Source of the DNA: Streptomyces sp. DH-12
Lineage (GTDB): Bacteria > Actinomycetota > Actinomycetes > Streptomycetales > Streptomycetaceae
Direction of reading: 5' to 3'
DNA: 64,000 nt
Assembly: GCF_002899455.1 (NCBI RefSeq)
Contig: NZ_PPFB01000001.1
Location: forward strand, 5,617,001 to 5,681,000
Shown here: positions 8,494 to 16,902 of the stretch, one piece after another
Position numbering within the stretch: the first letter of the stretch is position 1
Layout: each line of letters starts with the position of its first letter
Translations under genes and position numbers: made by a program
The notes under the pieces: model-generated
What the model saw: the letters and a program-made list of their open reading frames with translations, nothing else
What the model was told of the DNA's origin: nothing
Database searches by the model: none

Positions 8494-9438
8494 GTGAGCA
8501 CGATTCCCGAGATCCGTACCCTGCCCGTGCCCGACGGCCTGGAGGGCGAGCGCGTCGACGCCGCCATCTCCCGCATGTTCGGCTTCTCCCGCACCAAGGC
8601 GGCCGAGCTCGCCGCCGCGGGGAAGGTCACGGTCGACGGGTCGGTGGTCGGCAAGTCCGAGCGGGTCAGCGGCGGCGCCTGGCTCGAGGTGGAGATGCCG
8701 CAGGCGCCCGCCCCGGTGCAGGTCGTCGCCGAGCCGGTCGAGGGCATGGAGATCGTGCACGACGACGACGACGTGGTCGTGATCGTCAAGCCCGTCGGCG
8801 TCGCCGCCCACCCCTCCCCGGGCTGGACCGGCCCGACCGTGATCGGCGGTCTCGCCGCCGCCGGCTTCCGCGTCTCGACCTCCGGCGCCGCCGAGCGCCA
8901 GGGCATCGTGCACCGCCTCGACGTCGGCACCTCCGGCCTGATGGTGGTCGCCAAGTCCGAGTACGCGTACACGTCGCTGAAGCGCCAGTTCAAGGAGCGC
9001 ACGGTCGACAAGCGCTACCACACGCTGGTGCAGGGCCACCCCGACCCGACCAGCGGCACCATCGACGCCCCCATCGGCCGCCATCCGCAGCACGACTACA
9101 AGTGGGCGGTCACCGCCGACGGCAAGCCGTCCGTCACCCACTACGACCTGATCGAGGCGTTCCGTGCCGCGTCCCTGCTGGACGTGAAGCTGGAGACCGG
9201 CCGCACCCACCAGATCCGCGTGCACATGGCCGCCCACCGCCACCCCTGCGTCGGCGACCTGACCTACGGCGCCGACCCCACCCTCGCGAAGCGGCTGAAG
9301 CTGACCCGGCAGTGGCTGCACGCCGTACGCCTCGGCTTCGAGCACCCCGGCGACGGCCGGTGGGCCGAGTTCTCCTGCGACTACCCGGAGGACCTGCGGC
9401 AGGCCCTCGACCGGGTCCGCGAGGAGACGTACGCATGA
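8494..9438 (+). CDS. RluA/RluD-family 23S rRNA pseudouridine synthase
   Basis: A 314-aa enzyme that converts uridine to pseudouridine in rRNA. Residues 16-70 form an S4 RNA-binding domain (RVDAAISRMFGFSRTKAAELAAAGKVTVDG). The catalytic domain carries D143 in HRLDVGTSGLM, plus KPVGVAAHP and GRTHQIRVHMA. This combination is the RluD subfamily, which modifies helix 69 in E. coli. The GTG start sits 53 bases after lspA; in Streptomyces the pair is usually adjacent. The stop overlaps the next gene's ATG by 4 bases. Confidence 0.93.
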   Translation: MSTIPEIRTLPVPDGLEGERVDAAISRMFGFSRTKAAELAAAGKVTVDGSVVGKSERVSGGAWLEVEMPQAPAPVQVVAEPVEGMEIVHDDDDVVVIVKPVGVAAHPSPGWTGPTVIGGLAAAGFRVSTSGAAERQGIVHRLDVGTSGLMVVAKSEYAYTSLKRQFKERTVDKRYHTLVQGHPDPTSGTIDAPIGRHPQHDYKWAVTADGKPSVTHYDLIEAFRAASLLDVKLETGRTHQIRVHMAAHRHPCVGDLTYGADPTLAKRLKLTRQWLHAVRLGFEHPGDGRWAEFSCDYPEDLRQALDRVREETYA

Positions 9439-9902
9439 GCCCGGCGGTCACGGTCCGGGTCGCGGAGGACCCCGCCGACCGCGAGGCCTGCTTCGCGGTC
9501 CGCAAGGAGGTCTTCGTCGCCGAGCAGGGCGTGCCCGAGGACATCGAGTACGACGCTTACGACGCGGACGCCGTGCACCTGCTCGCGGTCGCGGACGACG
9601 GCACCCCGCTCGGCACCGCCCGGCTGCTGCACGGCGCCGCCGCGGCGGCGAAGAACGGCGGGGACCCGTCGGCCGGCTCGCTCGGCCGGCTCGCGGTCCT
9701 GCGGCGGGCGCGCGGTCTCGGGGTCGGCGCGGCGCTCGTGCGGGCCGTCGAGGAGGCGGCCCGGGAGCGCGGCCTCACCGGCGTCGGCCTGCACGCGCAG
9801 ACCCACGCCCTCGGCTTCTACGAGCGGCTCGGCTACGCGGCCCACGGGCCGGAGTTCCCGGACGCGGGCATGCCGCACCGGGCCATGCGGCGCGCCCTGT
9901 AG
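9435..9902 (+). CDS. GNAT-family N-acetyltransferase (ElaA-like)
   Basis: A 155-aa single-domain acetyltransferase. It has the start VRVAEDPADREACFAVRKEVFVAEQGVPEDIEYD region typical of ElaA-like proteins, and the acetyl-CoA-binding loop RARGLGVGAALVRAVE (RxxGxG/A). GFYERLGYAAHGPEF follows near the end. The substrate is unknown. The ATG overlaps the preceding stop (ATGA), so translation is probably coupled to the pseudouridine synthase gene. Confidence 0.9.
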   Translation: MSPAVTVRVAEDPADREACFAVRKEVFVAEQGVPEDIEYDAYDADAVHLLAVADDGTPLGTARLLHGAAAAAKNGGDPSAGSLGRLAVLRRARGLGVGAALVRAVEEAARERGLTGVGLHAQTHALGFYERLGYAAHGPEFPDAGMPHRAMRRAL

Positions 9903-9984
9903 CCGGGCCCGGGCGGGCGCGCCGACGGGTGGGGCGCATGGCAGGCTGGAGACTGCCTGACCGACCGTCCGACCCCCGGGAGCG

Positions 9985-11577
9985 GTGACCGTGGATCAGC
10001 TGGCCCTGCTGTTCGTGCTGTTGCTCGGGGCGGTCGTGAGCGTCCCCGTGGGGGAGCGGCTGAAGCTGCCGGCGCCGGTGCTGATGACGGTGTTCGGGAC
10101 CGTCCTGGCGCTGCTGGAGTTCGTGCCGAACGTCGACGTCCCGCCGGAACTGATCCTGCCGCTGCTGCTGCCGCCCCTGCTCTACGCCGCCGTGCGCCGT
10201 ACCTCCTGGCGCCAGTTCGCGGCCAACGTCCGGCCGATCCTGCTGCTGGCCGTGGCGCTGGTCTTCGTCACCGCCTTCTGCGTCGCCGTCGTCGCCCACG
10301 CGATCGTGCCGGGGCTGCCGCTGGCCGCCGCCGTCGCCCTGGGCGCGCTGGTCGCGCCGCCCGACCCGGTCGCGGCGACCGCCGTCGCGGGCAAGTTGGG
10401 GCTGCCCCGCCGGCTGGTGTCCATCCTGGAGGGCGAGGGGCTGTTCAACGACGTCACGGCGATCGTGCTGTACCACGTGGCCGTGGCCGCCGCCGTGAGC
10501 GGCACCTTCTCGCCCTGGTCGGCCGGGCTCGACCTGATCCTGTCGGCGGTGGTGGCGATCGCCGTCGGGCTGGTGCTCGGCTGGGCCACCAACAAGGCGA
10601 TGGACCTGCTCGGCGACCCCACCCTCCAGGTCGCCCTGACCCTGCTGGTGCCGTTCGCCGCGTACGTCCTCGCGGAGGAGCTGCACGGCTCGGGCGTCCT
10701 CGGGGTGCTGGTCACCGCGCTGTTCCTGATGGAGTACGCCACCAGCGCCGACGACGTGATGGCGCGGCTCGCCGGGCACACCTTCTGGGACATCGTGGAC
10801 ACCCTCGTCACCGGTGTGGCGTTCGGGCTGGTCGGCCTGGAGCTGCACAACGCGGTCAACGCCGCGGCCGGTCACTGGGGCGAGCTGCTGGGCTGGTCGG
10901 GGATGGTCGTCGGGGTGGTCGTGCTGGTCCGGCTGGCGTGGCTGCTGCCGGCCACCTGGCTGACCAAGCGGCTGCACACCGAGCGGGACGTCGGCGAGGA
11001 GATCCCGCTGAGCTGGCGCGAGACCGTGGTGATGTGGTGGTCCGGGATGCGCGGGGTGGCGTCCGTCGCGCTGGCCCTCGCCATCCCGCTGGAGACCGAC
11101 TCCGGGGGCGGCTTCCCCGCCCGCGCGGAGATCGTCTTCATCGCGTTCGGCGTGGTGCTGGGGACGCTGCTGGTGCAGGGGCTGACGCTGCCGTGGCTGG
11201 TGGGCAAGCTGGGGGTGCGCGGCGACACCGGGCGGGAGAAGGAGCTGGAGCGCCGGCTCGCGGTCCGGGCCGCGAAGGCCGCCAGGCGCAGGCTGCGGGA
11301 GATCGAGGACGTCGAGGACCTGCCGGAGGAACTGTCCGAGCAGTTGCTGCGCAGGGCGTTCGACGTGGGGGTGCGGATCAGCCCGGACATGGCGGACGAC
11401 GAACGGCGCGAGGCGGTCCGGCGGCGGGCCGAGCGGCTGAAGCGGGTCCGGCGCATCGAGCAGGAGATGCTGAGCGCCGCCCGGCACGAGGTGCTCGCCG
11501 CGCGCAGCGAGCCGGGCGCCGACCCCGAGGTGGTGGACCGGGTGCTGCGTCATCTGGACGTGCGCAGTCTGCGCTGA
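9985..11577 (+). CDS. CPA1-family Na+/H+ antiporter
   Basis: A 530-aa membrane protein with about twelve hydrophobic helices in residues 1-400 and a hydrophilic, Arg/Glu-rich cytoplasmic tail (about 410-530) likely to be helical. Family motifs are visible: APPDPVAATAV near residue 128, EGEGLFNDVTAIV near residue 148 (ND pair expected for ion binding) and MRGVASVALALAIPL near residue 355. It exchanges monovalent cations for protons at the plasma membrane. The GTG at the start was chosen; an in-frame GTG two codons later is equally possible. Confidence 0.9.
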   Translation: MTVDQLALLFVLLLGAVVSVPVGERLKLPAPVLMTVFGTVLALLEFVPNVDVPPELILPLLLPPLLYAAVRRTSWRQFAANVRPILLLAVALVFVTAFCVAVVAHAIVPGLPLAAAVALGALVAPPDPVAATAVAGKLGLPRRLVSILEGEGLFNDVTAIVLYHVAVAAAVSGTFSPWSAGLDLILSAVVAIAVGLVLGWATNKAMDLLGDPTLQVALTLLVPFAAYVLAEELHGSGVLGVLVTALFLMEYATSADDVMARLAGHTFWDIVDTLVTGVAFGLVGLELHNAVNAAAGHWGELLGWSGMVVGVVVLVRLAWLLPATWLTKRLHTERDVGEEIPLSWRETVVMWWSGMRGVASVALALAIPLETDSGGGFPARAEIVFIAFGVVLGTLLVQGLTLPWLVGKLGVRGDTGREKELERRLAVRAAKAARRRLREIEDVEDLPEELSEQLLRRAFDVGVRISPDMADDERREAVRRRAERLKRVRRIEQEMLSAARHEVLAARSEPGADPEVVDRVLRHLDVRSLR

Positions 11578-11628
11578 GCGCCGCCGCGTTGCCGCCGTCC
11601 CCCGCTTCCCGCTCCGTAGGGTCGGGGC

Positions 11629-12372
11629 ATGACACGCAATGTTGTGATCAGCGGCGGCGGCACCGGTATCGGGCTCGCCACCGCGCAGACGTTCGCCGCC
11701 GACGGTGACCGGGTGCTGCTCATCGGGCGGCGCGGTGACGTCCTGGAGCGGGCCCGGGTGCCCGGCGCCCTCGTCCACGCCGCCGATCTGGCCGACCCCG
11801 AGGCCGTGCGGGGCGTGTCCGGGTTCGTGGGGCGCGAGTTCGGGGCCGTGGACGTGCTCGTCCACTGCGCGGGCGGCAACGGACTGCTCGAACCGCCGGT
11901 GGGCGGCGACGACCCGCTCGACGCCGTCGCCCGCGACTGGACGGTCAACTTCCGGCTCAACGTGCTGACCGCCGTGCTGCTCACCGAGGCGCTGCGGCAC
12001 CGGCTCGCCGTGCCCGGCGGCCGGGTGCTGTTCCTCAGCTCCATCGCCGCGAGGCGCGGCTCCGGCCGGGTGTCGTACGCGGCGGCCAAGGCGGGGCTGC
12101 ACCCGTACGCCCACGCCCTGGCCCGGGAGCTGGGGCCGCACGGCATCACCGTGAACGTGGTCGCGCCCGGCTACGTCGAGGACACGGCGTTCTTCGGCGG
12201 CGACGGTCTGGACGAGGAGCGGCGGGCGGCGCTGATCGCCGAGACGTCGAACCGGCGCGCGGGCCGCCCCGGTGACGTCGCGGCGACCCTCCACTGGCTC
12301 GCCTCGCCCGGCGCCGGGCACATCACCTCGCAGATCGTCCAGGTGAACGGCGGCGCCGAGCGCGGGTGCTGA
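11629..12372 (+). CDS. Short-chain dehydrogenase/reductase
   Basis: A 247-aa classical SDR with the Rossmann glycine motif SGGGTGIG (residues 8-15), HCAGGNG, S137/S138 in FLSSIAA, and the catalytic Y150 and K154 in SYAAAKAG. The PGYVEDTAFF loop and the VNGG end are also typical. It should be an NAD(P)H-dependent oxidoreductase; the substrate cannot be deduced. It stands alone on the plus strand and converges with the MscS gene across a 7-base gap. Confidence 0.92.
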   Translation: MTRNVVISGGGTGIGLATAQTFAADGDRVLLIGRRGDVLERARVPGALVHAADLADPEAVRGVSGFVGREFGAVDVLVHCAGGNGLLEPPVGGDDPLDAVARDWTVNFRLNVLTAVLLTEALRHRLAVPGGRVLFLSSIAARRGSGRVSYAAAKAGLHPYAHALARELGPHGITVNVVAPGYVEDTAFFGGDGLDEERRAALIAETSNRRAGRPGDVAATLHWLASPGAGHITSQIVQVNGGAERGC

Positions 12373-12384
12373 GAACCGCTCAGC
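12368..12384. terminator. Small hairpin spanning two convergent stop codons
   Basis: GCTGAG and CTCAGC form a 6-bp stem around AACCG, and G-U and G-C pairs can extend it outward. The stop codons of the SDR (plus) and MscS (minus) genes both fall in the stem. It is small for a terminator, but it is the only structure between the convergent genes. Confidence 0.4.
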
Positions 12385-13501
12385 GCTGCCGGGGCGGGCG
12401 GGTGTGGAGCCGGCGCGTCGTCGGCACGCCGTCGTTCGGCGCGCTCTCCCGGCCGGTGCGGGGCGGCGGCACCGCGTGGGCCGTGTTGACCCGGGGCAGG
12501 GCGTAGGGGTGCTCGTCGGTCAGGAAGCGCATCATCTGCTCGCGGACCGCGACCCGGACCGTCCAGATGTCGTCCGCGTCCTTGGCCGTCACCAGCGCCC
12601 GCACCTCCAGGGTGCTCGGCGTGCTGTCCGTGACGGTCAGGTTGTAGGCGCGGCCGTCCCACTCCGGGCACTCCCGCAGGATGTCGCGCAGCTTCTCCCG
12701 CATCAGTTCCAGCGGAGCGCTGTGGTCCACGTGCCAGTACACGGTGCCGGTCATCTGCGGGGTGCCGCGCGACCAGTTCTCGAACGGCTTGGAGGTGAAG
12801 TACGACACCGGCATGGTGATCCGGCGCTCGTCCCAGGTGCGCACGGTCAGGAAGGTCAGGGTGATCTCCTCCACCGTGCCCCACTCGCCGTCCACCACCA
12901 CGGTGTCGCCGATGCGCACCATGTCGCCGAACGCGATCTGCAGCCCGGCGAACAGGTTGCCCAGCGTGGACTGGGCGGCCACACCGGCGACGATGCCGAG
13001 GATGCCCGCCGAGGCCAGCAGCGAGGCCCCGGCCGCCCGCATCGCGGGGAAGGTGAGCAGCATCGCGGCCACCGCCACCACGCCCACCACCGCCGACACC
13101 ACCCGGCGGATCAGCGTCACCTGGGTGCGCACCCGGCGCACCCGGGCCGGGTTGCGCTCCCGGTGGTGGCTGGCGTACCGGGTGTACGAGGTCTCCACGA
13201 CCGCGGCGGCGATCCGGATCGTCAGCCAGGCGGCCGAGCCGATCAGCACCAGGGTCAGCACCCGGCCGACGGCCACCTCGTGGGAGGTCAGCAGCCGCGC
13301 CTCGTCGTAGGAGCCTCTGAACAGGGCGGCGCAGAGCAGCAGCTGGTAGGGGACACGGGCCCGGCGCAGCAGGCCCCACAGCGGTGTCTCGTGGTGGCGT
13401 TCGTCGGCCTTCCGCAGCAGCCGGTCGGTGGCCCAGCCGAGCAGCAGCGTCAGCGCCACCGAGCCGCCGACCACGATCAGCGGGCGCAGCACGTCTTCCA
13501 T
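12380..13501 (-). CDS. MscS-family mechanosensitive channel
   Basis: A 373-aa protein with hydrophobic helices near residues 5-22, 55-75, 95-115 and a pair around 160-195. The MscS pore/beta region follows: QSTLGNLFAGLQIAFG, then MVRIGDTVVVDGEWGTVEEITLTF and RRITMPVSYF, and a Pro/Arg-rich tail. MscS channels open under membrane tension to release solutes on hypo-osmotic shock. The ATG giving MEDVLRPLIVVGG was chosen because it places the first helix at the N-terminus; the frame is open 28 codons further, but those residues look non-coding. Confidence 0.9.
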   Translation of the reverse strand: MEDVLRPLIVVGGSVALTLLLGWATDRLLRKADERHHETPLWGLLRRARVPYQLLLCAALFRGSYDEARLLTSHEVAVGRVLTLVLIGSAAWLTIRIAAAVVETSYTRYASHHRERNPARVRRVRTQVTLIRRVVSAVVGVVAVAAMLLTFPAMRAAGASLLASAGILGIVAGVAAQSTLGNLFAGLQIAFGDMVRIGDTVVVDGEWGTVEEITLTFLTVRTWDERRITMPVSYFTSKPFENWSRGTPQMTGTVYWHVDHSAPLELMREKLRDILRECPEWDGRAYNLTVTDSTPSTLEVRALVTAKDADDIWTVRVAVREQMMRFLTDEHPYALPRVNTAHAVPPPRTGRESAPNDGVPTTRRLHTRPPRQR

Positions 13502-13599
13502 GCTCCCGAACCTAACCGGCCCGCACGGGCATGAACATGTGACTTCCGCCCGCTCCGGGGTAGTGCCGCCCGCGGGCTCCGTCACACCCGGCTGGCACC

Positions 13600-14202
13600 A
13601 TGGGCGGCATGAACATCATGCTCTTTCACTCGGCCTACGGACTGCGCCCCGCGGTGCACCGGGCCGCGGACCGGCTGCGCGCGGCCGGCCACGAGGTGTG
13701 GACGCCCGATCTCTTCGAGGGGCGCACGTTCGACACGGTCGAGGAGGGCATGGCCTACCGGGAGGAGACCGGGAAGGACGAACTGCTGAGGCGGGCCGTC
13801 CTGGCGGCCGCGCCCTACTCGGAGCGCGGTCTGGTGTACGCCGGGTTCTCCTTCGGCGCCTCGGTGGCGCAGACCTTGGCCCTGGGCGACGACAGGGCGC
13901 GCGGCCTGCTGCTCCTGCACGGCACCTCCGACATCGCGGAGAACGCCACGTGCGACGGGCTGCCGGTGCAGCTGCACGTCGCCGAGCCCGACCCGTTCGA
14001 GACCGACGACTGGCTCACCGCCTGGTACCTGCGGATGGGCCGGGCCGGGGCCGACGTGGAGGTCCACCGGTACGCGGGCGCCGGACACCTCTACACCGAC
14101 CCCGGCCTGCCCGACCACGACGAGGAGGCCGCCGAGGCCACCTGGCGGGTGGCGCTCGGCTTCCTCGGCGCGCTGGAGGAGGACGGGGAGGACGCGGACT
14201 GA
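13600..14202 (+). CDS. Dienelactone hydrolase-like alpha/beta hydrolase
   Basis: A 200-aa alpha/beta-hydrolase of the dienelactone hydrolase family. It has MLFHSAYGLRPAV at the N-terminus, the nucleophile elbow GFSFGAS (Ser where classical dienelactone hydrolases have Cys), a D in EPDPFETDDW, and GAGHLYTDP near the C-terminus supplying the histidine. The substrate is unknown. Two ATGs (first codon and fourth) are possible starts and neither has a clear SD. It converges with the phoD-type gene, 21 bases apart, without an obvious terminator. Confidence 0.85.
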   Translation: MGGMNIMLFHSAYGLRPAVHRAADRLRAAGHEVWTPDLFEGRTFDTVEEGMAYREETGKDELLRRAVLAAAPYSERGLVYAGFSFGASVAQTLALGDDRARGLLLLHGTSDIAENATCDGLPVQLHVAEPDPFETDDWLTAWYLRMGRAGADVEVHRYAGAGHLYTDPGLPDHDEEAAEATWRVALGFLGALEEDGEDAD

Positions 14203-14223
14203 TCCGCGCCGGGGAGGCGGCGG

Positions 14224-15906
14224 TCAGACGGGGGCGTCGGCCCGCTCGATCCTCTGGGTGCCGCTGCGGGTGCGGTAGGAGCGGGCCCAGGCCGCGGAGG
14301 CGTCCGCCTGCGTGCGGTCGGACAGCACGTAGTAGTCCATCTGCGCCCGCTCGGCGGTGAGGTCCAGCACCCCGAAGCCGTGCCGGTCGGTGTCCACCCA
14401 GTGCACGTGCCGGTTGGCGGCCCGGATCAGCGGGGCGGCGACGGCGGAGCCCGAGCCCTCGGAGACCTTCAGGATGTCGTCGAGGTTGTCGGAGGTGACC
14501 GAGGTGACCACGAACTCCGTGGCGGCGGACGCCGACAGCGGATAGGTGCCGGCGTTCACCGGTACGTCGTTCGCCCACGCCATGTGGATGTCGCCGGTGA
14601 GGAAGACCGTGTTGCGGATGGCGTCGCCGCGCAGATGGGCGAGGAGCTCGCGGCGGTCCGCGGTGTAGCCGTCCCACTGGTCGGTGTTGAGGGCGAGCCC
14701 CTCCTGCGGCAGGCCGAGCAGCTTCGCGAGCGGCTTCAGCAGGCTCGCGGGCAGGGAGCCCAGCGCGAACGGCGAGATCATCACCGAGGTGCCGACCAGC
14801 CGCCAGGTGGTGTCCGACGCCGACAGGCCCGCCTTCAGCCAGTCGAGCTGGGCGCGGCCGGTGAGGGTGCGGCCGGGGTCGTCGACGTCGCCGTCGCCGG
14901 GCGAGACCTGCCGCGACCGGAAGGAGCGCAGGTCCAGCAGCGACAGGTCGGCGAGCCTGCCGAAGCGCAGCCGGCGGTAGGTGGTGCCCTCGACCGCCGG
15001 GCGGACCGGCATCCACTCGAAGTACGCCTGCCTGGCGGCGGCCTGGCGGGCGGCCCAGGCGCCCTCCGCGCCCTCGGTGTGGTTCTCCGCGCCCTGGGAC
15101 CAGGCGTCGTTGGCGAACTCGTGGTCGTCCCAGATGGCGATCGCCGGGGCGGCGGCGTGCAGCGCCTGGAGGTCGGGGTCGGTCTTGTAGCGGGCGTGCC
15201 GGGCCCGGTAGTCGGCGAGGGTGACGATCTCGTGGGCGGGGGAGTGCGGGCGGACGACCGTGCCGCGGGTGCCGTAGTCGCCGGTGCCGTACTCGTAGAT
15301 GTAGTCGCCCAGATGGAGCCAGGCGTCCAGGTCGCCGCGGGCCGCGAGGTGGCGGTACGCCGCGAAGTGCCCGGCCTCCCAGTTGGCGCAGGAGACCACC
15401 CCGAGGCGCAGTCCGGTCACGGCGGCGTCGGCGGCGGGCGCCGTGCGGGTGCGGGCCGCGGGGGAGTCGGCGCCGCCGGCGGAGAAGCGGAACCAGTAGT
15501 CGGTGGCGGGCCGCAGGCCGCGGACGTCCGCCTTGACGGTGTGGTCGGAGGCGGCGGTGGCGAGGACCGAGCCCCGCGCGACGACGTCGGTGAACGCCCG
15601 GTCGCGGGCGACGGTCCAGCGCACCTCGGTGTCGGGGCCGGCGCCGGAGCCCGGGAGGGCGTCCGGCGTGGGCGTCACCCGGGTCCACAGCAGCACGCCG
15701 TCCGGCAGCGGGTCGCCGGAGGCGACGCCGTGCAGGAAGGCGGGGGCCTGCCGGGCGGCGCGGGCGGGCAGCGCGGCGGCGAGCGGGCCGGCCAGCACCG
15801 CGCCGGCGGCGGCCGCCTTGACGACCGTACGGCGGCGCGGGGTGAGGGGGGCGGTGTCCGCGCCGGCGGGGACGGCGCTCTCGGTTGATCCGTGTCGACT
15901 GGTCAC
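14224..15906 (-). CDS. phoD: PhoD-like alkaline phosphatase, Tat-exported
   Basis: A phosphodiesterase/alkaline phosphatase of the PhoD family, exported folded by the Tat system to release phosphate outside the cell. About 560 aa. The signal peptide has RRRTVVKAAAAGAVLAGPL then ARA (RRxxVV Tat motif). The PhoD N-domain follows (GVASGDPLPDGVLLWTRV), then metal-site motifs GVVSCANW, HLGDYIYEYG, WDDHEFAND and TGDIHMAWAND. The GTG giving VTSRHGSTE was chosen; it has no SD, and TAACCT lies 8 bases upstream, so it could be leaderless. ATGs at 15927 and 15933 are alternatives. In S. coelicolor the homologue is PhoP-controlled; I could not find a convincing PHO box here. Confidence 0.92.
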   Translation of the reverse strand: MTSRHGSTESAVPAGADTAPLTPRRRTVVKAAAAGAVLAGPLAAALPARAARQAPAFLHGVASGDPLPDGVLLWTRVTPTPDALPGSGAGPDTEVRWTVARDRAFTDVVARGSVLATAASDHTVKADVRGLRPATDYWFRFSAGGADSPAARTRTAPAADAAVTGLRLGVVSCANWEAGHFAAYRHLAARGDLDAWLHLGDYIYEYGTGDYGTRGTVVRPHSPAHEIVTLADYRARHARYKTDPDLQALHAAAPAIAIWDDHEFANDAWSQGAENHTEGAEGAWAARQAAARQAYFEWMPVRPAVEGTTYRRLRFGRLADLSLLDLRSFRSRQVSPGDGDVDDPGRTLTGRAQLDWLKAGLSASDTTWRLVGTSVMISPFALGSLPASLLKPLAKLLGLPQEGLALNTDQWDGYTADRRELLAHLRGDAIRNTVFLTGDIHMAWANDVPVNAGTYPLSASAATEFVVTSVTSDNLDDILKVSEGSGSAVAAPLIRAANRHVHWVDTDRHGFGVLDLTAERAQMDYYVLSDRTQADASAAWARSYRTRSGTQRIERADAPV

Positions 15907-15938
15907 AGCCGAACAGGTTACTGACATGTACATGCGGA

Positions 15939-15969
15939 AGCGGGCGAACCCGGGAAAAGTTCGCCCGCT
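15939..15969 (-). terminator. Terminator after the DsbA-like gene
   Basis: An 11-bp perfect inverted repeat (15939-15949 with 15959-15969) has a 9-base loop containing TTTT on the minus strand. It lies 27 bases after the DsbA-like stop and just upstream of the phoD start, so it separates the two minus-strand genes. Confidence 0.75.
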
Positions 15970-15995
15970 CTTCAGCCGGCCGTCGGCCTTCCGCG

Positions 15996-16808
15996 TCAGC
16001 CCTTCAGCGCCTTGTCGACCGCCGCGGTGAACTCGGCCGCCGTCATGGGCGCGTTCTGCCCGTCGGAGCCGGTGACCTTCTTGCCGTCCATCTTCACCGT
16101 CGGCGTGCCCTGGACGTCGCTGCTGTCGAACTTGTCCGACATCTCCAGCGCCCAGCGGTCGAAGGTGCCGTCCTTCACGTCCGCCTGGAACTCCTTGTTG
16201 TTCTTCAGGGCGTCCACCGTGTCGGCGATCTCGATCAGGTAGGCGTCGTCCGCGAACTTGTCGTCCGTCTCCTCGGGGTGGAACTCCGCCGAGTAGAGCG
16301 CCGCCTTGTACGCCAGGAACGCCTCGGGGCTGACGTCCAGCGCGGCGCCCAGCGCGCTCAGCGCGTTCTTCGAGCCCTCGCCGGTGAGGTTGCGGTCCAG
16401 GAAGGAGGCGCCTATGAACTGCACCTTGTACTTGCCCTCCTCGACGTCCTTCTCGATCGTCTCGCCGACGGCCTGCTCGAAGGAGGCGCAGATCGGGCAG
16501 CGCGGGTCCTCGTACACCTCGAGGGTCTTCTTCGCGTCGGCCTTGCCGATGACGACGGTCGTGCCGTCCTTGCCGCTGGTGTTCGCGGGCTTGACCAGCT
16601 CGGCGTCCTTCGCGGCCTCCCAGTGGTCCGGCTTGTTCGCCTGGACCACCGCGTAGCCGATGCCGCCGGCCGCGGCCAGCACACCGACCACCGTCGCGGC
16701 GACGACGAGCTGCCGCTTGACCTTCGACTTCTTCGCCTGGCGCTCGCGCTCCTGGCGCAGCCGCTCGCGCGCCGCCGTCTTGGCCGCCTGGCTGTTCCGC
16801 TTGCTCAT
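15996..16808 (-). CDS. Membrane-anchored DsbA-family thioredoxin-domain protein
   Basis: A 270-aa protein. Residues 1-35 are strongly basic and charged (RERLRQERERQAKKSKVKR), followed by one transmembrane helix (about 36-58) and an extracytoplasmic thioredoxin/DsbA domain. The redox motif is CPIC in YEDPRCPICASFE, and the cis-Pro loop is GTPTVKMDG. It probably catalyses thiol oxidation or disulfide exchange in secreted proteins. A paralogue of the same layout stands beside lgt at 46.1 kb. The ATG (MSKRNSQ) was chosen; the upstream gene is a membrane protein on the same strand. Confidence 0.9.
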   Translation of the reverse strand: MSKRNSQAAKTAARERLRQERERQAKKSKVKRQLVVAATVVGVLAAAGGIGYAVVQANKPDHWEAAKDAELVKPANTSGKDGTTVVIGKADAKKTLEVYEDPRCPICASFEQAVGETIEKDVEEGKYKVQFIGASFLDRNLTGEGSKNALSALGAALDVSPEAFLAYKAALYSAEFHPEETDDKFADDAYLIEIADTVDALKNNKEFQADVKDGTFDRWALEMSDKFDSSDVQGTPTVKMDGKKVTGSDGQNAPMTAAEFTAAVDKALKG

Positions 16809-16902
16809 GGTGATGTCTCCACAGGGGACGCACACGGTCGTGTGCTCGGTTCGTACGGGGGGACTGCTGGTGCTCGGACGACCGCCCGGGGCGCGACCGG
16901 CC

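Noticed and set aside
15900..15990. PHO boxes upstream of the phoD-type gene
   Set aside because: PhoP control is known for the S. coelicolor homologue, but I could not find two convincing 11-base direct repeats of the GTTCACC type here.
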